A stretch of DNA of 64,000 nt from Burkholderiales bacterium (GTDB lineage Bacteria > Pseudomonadota > Gammaproteobacteria > Burkholderiales > Burkholderiaceae_C). The notes under the pieces were generated by a model that searched no databases, was not told where the DNA came from, and saw only the letters and a program-made list of their open reading frames with translations. Location: assembly GCA_016219375.1 (NCBI GenBank), contig JACRNC010000007.1, positions 186,001 through 250,000 of the forward strand, read 5' to 3'. This document shows, in pieces, positions 56,911-64,000 of this stretch. The position numbers and the translations under genes were made by a program. Position 1 is the first letter of the stretch. Each line of letters begins with the position of its first letter.

Positions 56911-58267
56911 AGGCGGCTTTCAGCTTCTCGTCATATCTGAATGTTCGATAGGCGGGCCCGTTGTAGTTGTAGGCGATAGCGGGCCAGTTCTTCGTCTTGA
57001 CGGCGTCCCAAAGAGAGATCTCCTTCCCCAGTGAGCGGTTCTTTGGGTTCTTCCATCCGGCCGGTTTGCGACGAATGAACTCGCAGACCAACCGAACCTG
57101 GGCCAATTCCGACCTGACCATCTGCTCTACCAGAGCGCGGGCATTCCGATGTCCGCACAGAGAGTAGTTGCTCGCCATGATTTGAAATTTGCCCCACGAG
57201 CATGATTGCAGCGCGGCATCGGGGTCCAGCCGGAACGCGTTGATCAGCCGCAGGTAGGCGCTGGAATAGTCGCCGTATACGTCGCCCGCATCGACCTTGC
57301 CGTCGTGCATCTTCTTGTCGTCCTGGCCCAGCCGCTTCTTTGGGCGGTAGCCGACTGGCCACGAGATATCGGGATGGGTCGCGTCGTACTGATGTTTGGT
57401 AAGCCGACTGAAATAGTGGCGCTCAAAGAGGATGGCAGGCACATGTGCGCCGTCTCCATGGTTGAGTCGCCAGAAGGATGATCTGCCGCCGCTTTCGACT
57501 TCAGCGAAGGCTTTCAGCACTGCCGGCTCGCACTCGATCGATTCAGCGGCCAGTTTCCAGTCGGCCTCGGTGATGTCGCTGCCTTCGTAGAGAGCGAACA
57601 GGTCCAGCAGGCCGCGCGGTATATCGACGTCCACCTCGATCACGGCCTGGCCTTGAGCGCCTTTGGTCCGCTGCCGCTTGACCATCGGGTTGTTCTTGGT
57701 GGGCGAGCCCTCTGCCGGCTTGGGCGCCCGAGGCTGGGAGGGGGTGGGGTGCTTGATCGCCTCGGTCCGCCCGGCGGGAGCTTGAACGGGGCGGGGTGGC
57801 GCGCCGGCCGGCAGCGGCTCGGTTCTGCCGGGTACCACCACGGCGCCGCTCACCAAGGTCAAGAGCTTGTGGCCGTAGTCGGAGGCGGTGCGAGAGATCT
57901 GCTGCCATAGGCCCTCGACGTTCTGCACCCACACCTCTACTTGCGATTCAGCCGACCGCGTAACCTGGCGAGCCGTCATGCCGGTCGCGCCGGTGCGGCC
58001 CGAGACCGTCTGGCCGTCGAACTTCAGCATGAACGGCAGGTTGGCGATCGGCTGGCGCAGCGCATCCAGGAAGAGGGCGCTCACCCCGAATGCCGATTGC
58101 TCCGATAGGTAGAGGGTCTGGCCCACCGCGAGCTTGTTGGGGTCCTTGATCCCGTTCCACCGCCGGATATCAGCCAGCGAGCGACCGGTGCGCCGGGCGA
58201 TCCCGCTCAGCGTGTCGCCCTTTCTGACCACATACGGATCGGGCAGTGCCTGAGCTGCTTCACTCAT
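56882..58267 (-). CDS. LysM plus N-acetylmuramidase, likely type VI effector
   Basis: The 461-residue protein has an N-terminal LysM (about 12-58: YVVRKGDTLSGIARRTG, NKLAVGQTLYL), a central region and Pro/Lys-rich linker (about 170-215), then a DUF3380 N-acetylmuramidase domain with probable catalytic Glu258 in FAEVESGGRSSFW, FERHYFSRL and CSWGKFQIMASNY. It would cut glycan strands. It lacks a signal peptide, and overlaps vgrG by eight bp, so delivery by the VgrG spike is expected. The neighbour downstream is a candidate immunity gene. Confidence 0.85.
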   Translation of the reverse strand: MSEAAQALPDPYVVRKGDTLSGIARRTGRSLADIRRWNGIKDPNKLAVGQTLYLSEQSAFGVSALFLDALRQPIANLPFMLKFDGQTVSGRTGATGMTARQVTRSAESQVEVWVQNVEGLWQQISRTASDYGHKLLTLVSGAVVVPGRTEPLPAGAPPRPVQAPAGRTEAIKHPTPSQPRAPKPAEGSPTKNNPMVKRQRTKGAQGQAVIEVDVDIPRGLLDLFALYEGSDITEADWKLAAESIECEPAVLKAFAEVESGGRSSFWRLNHGDGAHVPAILFERHYFSRLTKHQYDATHPDISWPVGYRPKKRLGQDDKKMHDGKVDAGDVYGDYSSAYLRLINAFRLDPDAALQSCSWGKFQIMASNYSLCGHRNARALVEQMVRSELAQVRLVCEFIRRKPAGWKNPKNRSLGKEISLWDAVKTKNWPAIAYNYNGPAYRTFRYDEKLKAAYERYSASVA

Positions 58268-61200
58268 GCTCGTCCTCCTCCTCCACGCGCGCCTCGACAT
58301 CAGTTTCGTCTGGCGAACCGATGTCGATCGTTTCTTCCATCGTCCAGGCGGCGCCGCTCTGGTGCCAATACTGGACGTCCTCCGCGGCTTCGGTGATGAC
58401 GACCAGCGGCACCGTCGTGTCGTCTGCGCGGGCTGCCGCCTGGAGCGTCCGGGCCGCCTGGCGTGCCACGACGTTGGTACCCAGCCGCATGGGTAGCCAG
58501 TCGTCCGGGATGTTGGACAGGTCGAGCGACTCGCTGAAGACCGCCTGGAGTGGTGTCGTGATCGTGACCAACCGCGCCACCCCGTCGGGCAGCGCCGGCA
58601 AGTCAGCCGGTGTCCTGCTCCCCCCCTCAAACGCATGCGCTGCCGCCCTCACCGTGAAGGTGCCCGGGCAGGTGAAGGTGATGTTGCCGCCATCGAGCAC
58701 CACTCGGCTGGAGCCGGCGGTGAGCACGATGCGGCCTTGGGCGGCGGCGTGGATCTCGTCGCCCACGCTGGTGATCGTCAGCTCCTGATCGGCCTGCAGG
58801 GCCAGCGCGCCGGTGTGGGCGCGCAGGGACCACGGGCCGCCCGCGGCGATCAGCTTGATGCCGCCGGCGTGGGTGTAGTGGCTGGCGGTGCCGCCGACCA
58901 CGGTGGAGGCGGTGTGGGCTGCGGTGGCGTGGGCATCGCCCTGGCTGACGAGGGCGAAGTCGCCGCCGGTGTAGGCCGCAAGCGTCGCCTCGGTGGCCAG
59001 CAGGCTGCTGTGGGCGGCGTCCAGGGTGAGCGTGGGCGTGGCGGGGCGCTCGACGGGGTCGCCCGAGACTGCGGCGCTGCCTGTGCGGCTGGCGCCCGCT
59101 GAGGCGGCCGAGGCGTCACCCACCAGCCCCGGCCGCACGCCCTTGCGGTGATCCTGGCCGTTGAGCGGCGCGCCGTAGCGGCCGTCCTGCTGCGGATCAA
59201 TGCCGCGGATCAGCTCGGGGATGCTCTGCGCATGTGCGGCCAGCGCTTGCGCGCCCTGGGCCTGGGCCGAGTCGCTGAGCGCCCGGGCCAGTTGCTGCGC
59301 GCCGTGGAGCTGGCCCACGGCCTCGGCGGCGTCCATCTGCGTGGACTCGGCGCTGCCGTGGCTGCTGCGGCCGGATCGCTCGCTGGTGGTGATCAGCATG
59401 CCGCCGGCGGCGCGCAGCGTGGCCCAGCCCTGGGTGATGAGCTCGAAGCCGGCGCCACGCCAGGCGCCGCGCCAGGCGGAGGTGTTGACCGCGTCCGCCG
59501 CCTGCTGGATCAGGTGGCCCACGGCCAGCTCGGACAGGGCGTGACTGCAGTGCAGCCGCATGCGCAGCTGGCCGGTGGCGTCGTCCAGCAGCCACTGGTT
59601 GCAGCCCGATCCATCGAGCCACGCGGTGTGCCAGCCGCCGATCACGCCGGGATGGTTGGCCGGGGCATCCACGCCGGCCGTGAAGGGCGGCGCATCCGCC
59701 TCGTTGTGCAGCGCCTGCAGCACGATGGGGCGGTCGATGTCGCCCTCGATGAAGCCCACCAGCACCTCGCTGCCGATGCGCGGCACGAGCACCGCGCCCC
59801 AGTCGGGGCCGGCCTGCGGCGTGGCCACGCGCAGCCACGTGCCGGATGACTCGTCCAGCGGCGCATTGCCTGGATCTGCGCTGGACTCGTTCAGCGGCGC
59901 ATGGCCCCGGCCTGCGCTGGCCCCGCTCAGTGGTGCCTTGCCCCGGCTTGCGCTGGGCTCGCTCCGCGGTGCGCGGCCGCTGTTGCCCGCGGCCATCACG
60001 TCATGCGCCAGGCCGCCGGTGACGGGCCGCTGACCGCGCTGCCACGGGAACTGCACCTTGATTCGGTGGTCGCGGTCGGTGGTGAGCACCTCGCCCTGCA
60101 CGCCGACGACGATGGCCGGCCAGTGGGCATGCGCGGTGGGGCGGGCCGGGCGGCCGGCTTGCGGCGGCACGATCGCCACGTCGGCGGGCACGGCGGTGAA
60201 GCGGTTGCGCCAGGCGCCGCCTTCCAGATCGGGCGCGCCCAGCAGCCGGGCCATCTCGGCGCCCAGGTTGTTGGCGGCCTCATGCTCGACGGACAGCACG
60301 GTGTAGTCGCCGTCGTCCGCGTGATGCTGGGCCAGCGTGAAGCGCGCACCGGCCGCCAGCACGCGGGCGCTGCCGGCGCCGTGGGCGGTGTGCGCCAGCA
60401 GTTCCCGGGCCTGCAGCGTGAGCAGCGCGGCGCGCTGCGCGTGGGCGGCATCCGCATAGCGTCGCTCGCCGGCGCCGTCGTAGCGCTCCAGCAGCGGGCG
60501 CGCGCCCAGGGCGCGGGCGGAGGTGTCCTGCGCGGCGATGCCGCTGAGCTGCAGCGGGTCCCAGGCGGCCAGCGTCGCGGCGCTGCTGGTGAGCGCCAGG
60601 CCGGCCTGCCAGTGGGTCAGGGTGTCTTCAGACTCGGTGGCGTCCGCGCGATGAAAGCGCAGGCGGCCCAGGTGCGGGCGGTCCTCGGCGCGGTCGGTGA
60701 TGACGAGGACGTGGCGGCTGCGGCTGCCGCTGCGATCGCCCGTGGAGCCGTCGCCAGTCAAGCCGCCAGTCAAGCCACCATCTGCGCCCGACGCATGCTC
60801 GAAGTGAAAGCTCAAGCCTTCCTCGGCCAGCAGGCGCAGCACGAAGTCCAGGTCGGTCTCGTCGAACTGGGTACAGATCTCGCGGCGGCGCAGCGGCTCG
60901 GTGACCATCACGCGCCAGTTGGCCTGTGGATAGTCGCGCAGCACCGCCTCGACGGCCTCAAGCGCGGTGACGTCCTGCAAGAGGAAGCTGTCGCGCCGGT
61001 GCGCCAGCAGCGCCAGCCAGGGCTGCAGCCGCAGCCGGTAGCGGGCAAAGCCGCCGTCCGAGCCCAGGGCCGAGGCCTCCATCACCACGCCGTGCACGGG
61101 CCGCAGGCGGCCGTCGGCCAGCTGCACATCCAAGGTGGCTTCGCTGCCCAGCAGGCTGCCGACGGGCAGGCCGGCCTGGCGCGACAGCACCTGCAGGTCC

Positions 61201-61430
61201 ACGTCGAAGAGATCGTTGACCGCCTCGCCGATGCGCACCCGCTCAGGCAGCAGGGCCTCGGCGGGCCAGGCGGTGTGCAGCCGCAGCGCGCGGCGGCGGG
61301 CGTCGAAGCCGCCGGTGAACAGGTCGGCGGCCAGCGCGGCGAATGCGGACGCGTCCAGTCCGGCGGGCGCGGCCAGCGCCGACGCGTCAAGCCCGATGCC
61401 CGCGCCCAGCCCGGTGCTGAGGTCGCTCAT
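58260..61430 (-). CDS. vgrG: Type VI secretion spike protein VgrG with C-terminal extension
   Basis: The 1056-residue protein has gp27-like domains (about 45-400; [39 protein letters not shown]), a gp5 OB-fold ([48 protein letters not shown]) and a DUF2345 region (about 830-900; [19 protein letters not shown]). About 130 further residues (from [12 protein letters not shown]) end in an acidic VEEEDEHE tail. Four degenerate 12-residue units sit between gp27 and gp5 parts. No tss genes are in the window, so it is an orphan VgrG. Confidence 0.93.
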   Translation of the reverse strand: MSDLSTGLGAGIGLDASALAAPAGLDASAFAALAADLFTGGFDARRRALRLHTAWPAEALLPERVRIGEAVNDLFDVDLQVLSRQAGLPVGSLLGSEATLDVQLADGRLRPVHGVVMEASALGSDGGFARYRLRLQPWLALLAHRRDSFLLQDVTALEAVEAVLRDYPQANWRVMVTEPLRRREICTQFDETDLDFVLRLLAEEGLSFHFEHASGADGGLTGGLTGDGSTGDRSGSRSRHVLVITDRAEDRPHLGRLRFHRADATESEDTLTHWQAGLALTSSAATLAAWDPLQLSGIAAQDTSARALGARPLLERYDGAGERRYADAAHAQRAALLTLQARELLAHTAHGAGSARVLAAGARFTLAQHHADDGDYTVLSVEHEAANNLGAEMARLLGAPDLEGGAWRNRFTAVPADVAIVPPQAGRPARPTAHAHWPAIVVGVQGEVLTTDRDHRIKVQFPWQRGQRPVTGGLAHDVMAAGNSGRAPRSEPSASRGKAPLSGASAGRGHAPLNESSADPGNAPLDESSGTWLRVATPQAGPDWGAVLVPRIGSEVLVGFIEGDIDRPIVLQALHNEADAPPFTAGVDAPANHPGVIGGWHTAWLDGSGCNQWLLDDATGQLRMRLHCSHALSELAVGHLIQQAADAVNTSAWRGAWRGAGFELITQGWATLRAAGGMLITTSERSGRSSHGSAESTQMDAAEAVGQLHGAQQLARALSDSAQAQGAQALAAHAQSIPELIRGIDPQQDGRYGAPLNGQDHRKGVRPGLVGDASAASAGASRTGSAAVSGDPVERPATPTLTLDAAHSSLLATEATLAAYTGGDFALVSQGDAHATAAHTASTVVGGTASHYTHAGGIKLIAAGGPWSLRAHTGALALQADQELTITSVGDEIHAAAQGRIVLTAGSSRVVLDGGNITFTCPGTFTVRAAAHAFEGGSRTPADLPALPDGVARLVTITTPLQAVFSESLDLSNIPDDWLPMRLGTNVVARQAARTLQAAARADDTTVPLVVITEAAEDVQYWHQSGAAWTMEETIDIGSPDETDVEARVEEEDEHE
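59835..59978 (-). repeat. Four degenerate 36-bp units within vgrG
   Basis: Each unit codes 12 residues of the form GxAPLxxSSAxx. They add a flexible stretch in front of the OB-fold motif GTWLRVATP, a place where other VgrG proteins have none. DNA similarity between units shows expansion by duplication. Confidence 0.75.
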
Positions 61431-61670
61431 GGAGACTCCCTGAAGACGGGCCGGCCCCCAGCCGCATCACGCGTCGGCCGGCCCTGTAATTTGTTGTGGC
61501 GGCGGATTCTGCCGTCAGGGTCGGGCGCGGTGGCACGCAGAAGCGTCTTGTTACCGCGCAGGTGCGGGCGGTGGCCCGCAGGCGGGGGAGGGGAGCCGGC
61601 TCGGATAATCGACCTCCCGCGTCTGCCGCCTGAAAGCGGCCCCGGCCGTCCGGCCCCCAGGAGCCCTGCC

Positions 61671-62864
61671 ATGTTCCAGCACGTCGATGCCTACCCCGGC
61701 GACCCCATCCTCACGCTCAACGAGCAGTTCCAGGCCGACCCGCGGCCCGGCAAGGTCAACCTGAGCATCGGCATCTACTTCGACGAGGCCGGCCGCCTGC
61801 CGGTGATGGAAGCCGTGCGCCAGGCCGAGCACGCCATGCTGGGCCTGATCGGCCCCAAGCCCTACCAGCCGATGGCCGGCGCGGCCAACTACCGCCAGGC
61901 CGTGCAGGCGCTGCTCTTCGGGGCCGAGCATGAGGCCGTGACGAGCGGCCGCATCGCCACCATCCAGACCATCGGCGGCTCGGGCGCGCTGAAGGTGGGC
62001 GGCGACTTCCTCAAGCGCTACTTCCCGGGCTCAGACGTGTGGGTCAGCGACCCCACCTGGGACAACCACCGCGCGATGTTCGAGGGCGCGGGCTTCGCCG
62101 TTCACACCTATCCCTACTACGACGCGGCCACGCAGGGCCTGCGGTTCGCCGACATGCGCGCCGCGCTGCAGCAGCTGCCCGCGCGCAGCATCGTGCTGCT
62201 GCATGCCTGCTGCCACAACCCGACCGGCGTGGACCCGACGGCCGAGCAGTGGGCCGAGCTGGTCGAGGTCATCCGCGCGCGCGGGCTGCTGCCCTTCGTG
62301 GACATCGCCTACCAGGGCTTCGGCGACGGCATCGACGAGGACGCCGCGCTGCTGCGCCTGCTGGCCGATGCCGGCGTGAGCTTCCTCGTGGCCAATTCGT
62401 TTTCCAAGAGCTTTTCGCTCTACGGCGAGCGCTGCGGTGGCCTGAGCGTGGTCTGCCCGGATGCGGCGCAGGCGCAGGCCGTGCTGGGCCAGCTGATGGC
62501 GGCCGTGCGGCGCAACTACTCCAGCCCGCCCACGCACGGCGGGCAGATCGTGGCCCGCGTGCTGGCCGACCCGCTGCTGCGCGGCCTGTGGGCTGACGAG
62601 CTGGGCGCCATGCGCACGCGCATGAAGGACATGCGCCAGCGCCTGCACGATGCGCTGGCCGCGCGGCTGCCGGGGCGCGCTTTCAGCTACCTGATCACGC
62701 AGCGCGGCATGTTCAGCTACACCGGCCTGACGCCCGACCAGGTGGACGCGCTGCGCGAGCAGCACGGTGTCTACCTGGTGCGCTCCGGCCGCATGTGCGT
62801 GGCCGGGCTCAACAGCTTCAACGTGGACACGGTGGCCGCCGCGATGGCGGCGGTGCTGGGCTGA
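61671..62864 (+). CDS. tyrB: Aromatic amino acid / aspartate aminotransferase
   Basis: The 397-residue class I PLP aminotransferase has [13 protein letters not shown] at the start, [13 protein letters not shown], and PLP Lys246 in [24 protein letters not shown] near the end includes the C-terminal substrate-binding segment. It makes or uses tyrosine, phenylalanine or aspartate. The ATG at 61671 has CAGGAG ten bases upstream; a GGATAAT -10-like box is at about 61601-61607. The substrate choice within TyrB/AspC is inferred. Confidence 0.9.
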   Translation: MFQHVDAYPGDPILTLNEQFQADPRPGKVNLSIGIYFDEAGRLPVMEAVRQAEHAMLGLIGPKPYQPMAGAANYRQAVQALLFGAEHEAVTSGRIATIQTIGGSGALKVGGDFLKRYFPGSDVWVSDPTWDNHRAMFEGAGFAVHTYPYYDAATQGLRFADMRAALQQLPARSIVLLHACCHNPTGVDPTAEQWAELVEVIRARGLLPFVDIAYQGFGDGIDEDAALLRLLADAGVSFLVANSFSKSFSLYGERCGGLSVVCPDAAQAQAVLGQLMAAVRRNYSSPPTHGGQIVARVLADPLLRGLWADELGAMRTRMKDMRQRLHDALAARLPGRAFSYLITQRGMFSYTGLTPDQVDALREQHGVYLVRSGRMCVAGLNSFNVDTVAAAMAAVLG

Positions 62865-62940
62865 TCCGGGCGGCCCAGCGCCGGGCCGCATTCAGCGCCT
62901 GCGCGCGATGCGGTGCCCAGCCGGCACCGCGTCGGCTGGC

Positions 62941-63285
62941 TCAGTTGTCGATGGCGTGGTTGGCTTCGTCCATGCGCGCCTCGGCCTGACGCAGCATGTC
63001 GTCCAGCGTCTTGCCCGGCTCGTCGGCGAAGGGGCCGTCCAGCGGCTCCACGGCCAGCAGGCGATCGACGCGGAAGGGGTGGAAGACGCCGCGGTCCTCC
63101 CACCAGGTGGCCAGGGTGGTCACGCCGCCCCATTCCAGCAGCCCCAGCGGGCGCACGGTGGCCTCGCGGCGGGTGCCGTCCTCCTCGTCGGCGGTCAGAT
63201 GCAGGCGCAGGTGGCGGGTCACGGCCTCGCGCAGCAGCGGCAGGCGCGTGGGCTGGTCGGGGGCGGGTGGGGCGGTCAGGCTCAT
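62941..63285 (-). CDS. Stand-alone WYL-domain protein
   Basis: The 114-residue protein matches the C-terminal WYL part of YafY-type regulators: EATVRPLGLLEWGGVTTLATWWEDRGVFHPFRVDRL. The helix-turn-helix half is missing, as the start at 63285 follows an empty intergenic stretch. WYL domains sense nucleic acids or ligands. It may work as a ligand-binding partner or be a shortened regulator. Confidence 0.7.
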   Translation of the reverse strand: MSLTAPPAPDQPTRLPLLREAVTRHLRLHLTADEEDGTRREATVRPLGLLEWGGVTTLATWWEDRGVFHPFRVDRLLAVEPLDGPFADEPGKTLDDMLRQAEARMDEANHAIDN

Positions 63286-63428
63286 GGGGCTGAGGGTGTG
63301 GATGCAGGCCGGGCGGCCCGCTGCACCTGGCTGGCATGCGGCATGCCCGGCCGCTGCCAAGGCGCGCCGGCACGCCGGTCGTCCTGGGCCGGGCGGGCCG
63401 CGCCGCAGCCCCGCCACGCCACGCCCCG

Positions 63429-64000
63429 TCAGAACTTGAAGATGCTCAGCCCCACGCCCAGGCTGGTCTGGCGGAAGTTGTAGTCCAGCAGCGTCTCGCC
63501 GTAGCCGTGGAAGAGCTGCACGTACCAGCGCAGCCCGTCCGGGCGCTCCTTGAACACCGGGTAGGACCAGTCGAACTGCACCGAGCCGTCGCCGCTCAGC
63601 GAGGGCCGCCACGTCAGCTGCGCGGTGGCGCGGCCCGGCGTCCACACGGCCTCGATCTGGCTGGCATTGAGGTAGCGCAGCACGTCCGGGTTGTCGTCGT
63701 CGCGGCGGCTGCGCTCGGTGCGCCGCTCCAGCCGCCAGGTCAGGCCGAAGTCGCCGCGCTCCACGCCGACGGCGCCGTAGAGCCGGTTCCAGCTGCGCGA
63801 GAGCTCGCCCGGCTGGCCGTTCGACTGGTGCAGGAAGCCGATCTGCGTCATGCGCCATGAGAAGCCGAAGGGCAGCGCCTGCATGGTGCGCGGCGTGGGC
63901 ACCACGTAGATCACCTCCGGCTGGTAGTCGGTGTTGCGGAAGGGGGCGGACTGGTCGCCGTTCCACAGCTGCCACATCGACTGCTGCGTGTAGCCCACCC
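63429..64000 (-). CDS. pldA: Outer-membrane phospholipase A (partial)
   Basis: The C-terminal 190 residues are in the window; the N-terminus lies past the right edge. HQSNGQPGELSRSWNRLY carries the OMPLA catalytic His, Ser and Asn region. The amphipathic strands end with the terminal aromatic residue GVGLSIFKF for outer-membrane insertion. It hydrolyses misplaced phospholipids in the outer leaflet. Confidence 0.9.
   Translation of the reverse strand, partial: VGYTQQSMWQLWNGDQSAPFRNTDYQPEVIYVVPTPRTMQALPFGFSWRMTQIGFLHQSNGQPGELSRSWNRLYGAVGVERGDFGLTWRLERRTERSRRDDDNPDVLRYLNASQIEAVWTPGRATAQLTWRPSLSGDGSVQFDWSYPVFKERPDGLRWYVQLFHGYGETLLDYNFRQTSLGVGLSIFKF

Noticed and set aside
59901-61670. Upstream extension of the aminotransferase frame
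   Set aside because: It runs antisense to vgrG; the ATG at 61671 with its ribosome site gives the correct N-terminus.

Overview
This is a high-GC (visibly about 70% or more) stretch of a betaproteobacterial chromosome, most likely order Burkholderiales (Rubrivivax/Leptothrix/Ideonella-like). The evidence is the pilB-pilC-pilD-coaE-zapD-yacG order, a PEP-CTERM exported protein, a PHA-granule phasin-like protein, a DUF1631 protein, a TorF-type porin, and the absence of any rRNA or large mobile element. Most genes are chromosomal housekeeping or metabolic genes, with a few accessory patches.

Layout. 1-760: tail of an unknown gene and a frame-broken secreted-protein gene holding a hexanucleotide repeat. 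781-2940: a Tat-exported PhoX/DUF839 protein and a PEP-CTERM protein. 3098-9173: the yacG, zapD, coaE, pilD, pilC, pilB block (minus strand), with a hairpin element at 4383-4492. 9344-12555: flavin monooxygenase, a two-gene winged-helix/nucleotidyltransferase cassette, and tRNA-Pro(CGG) with its terminator. 12595-18884: polyprenyl synthase, NnrS, and a solitary periplasmic binding protein followed by a hybrid histidine kinase. 19078-21321: lipoprotein carboxylesterase and a ParE-type toxin-antitoxin pair. 21330-36731: the guanidine region. 36809-48082: TorF porin, TesB, groES-groEL under a perfect CIRCE, DUF1631, GDT1 transporter, DUF429, pyrC and a NYN/LOTUS protein. 48125-53180: a MacB-like permease, ATPase, adaptor and NodT outer membrane protein set. 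53528-56142: phasin-like protein, potassium channel, cysteine synthase. 56143-61430: VgrG, LysM muramidase and a candidate immunity protein (type VI secretion cargo). 61671-64000: aromatic aminotransferase, lone WYL protein and a phospholipase A cut by the window edge.

The guanidine region is the most coherent system. Two guanidine-I (ykkC) riboswitches on the minus strand precede two transcription units. The first encodes ABC permease, ATPase, two DUF1989 proteins (carboxyguanidine deiminase subunits), a biotin-dependent urea/guanidine carboxylase and allophanate hydrolase, which together convert guanidine to ammonia and CO2. The second starts with the missing substrate-binding protein. It continues, with tight spacing and no visible terminator, into a desaturase-like di-iron membrane protein, an EamA transporter, an isochorismatase-fold hydrolase, a metallo-beta-lactamase-fold hydrolase and an unknown protein, which makes those genes candidates for extra members of the guanidine regulon.

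The strangest structure is inside the metallo-beta-lactamase gene. About 270 bp that fold as a cruciform (one outer 30-bp stem enclosing two 20-21-bp stems, each with an apical hairpin) are inserted in frame with no stop codon, separating a conserved N-terminal beta-strand from the rest of the enzyme. A similar single hairpin lies at 4383-4492.
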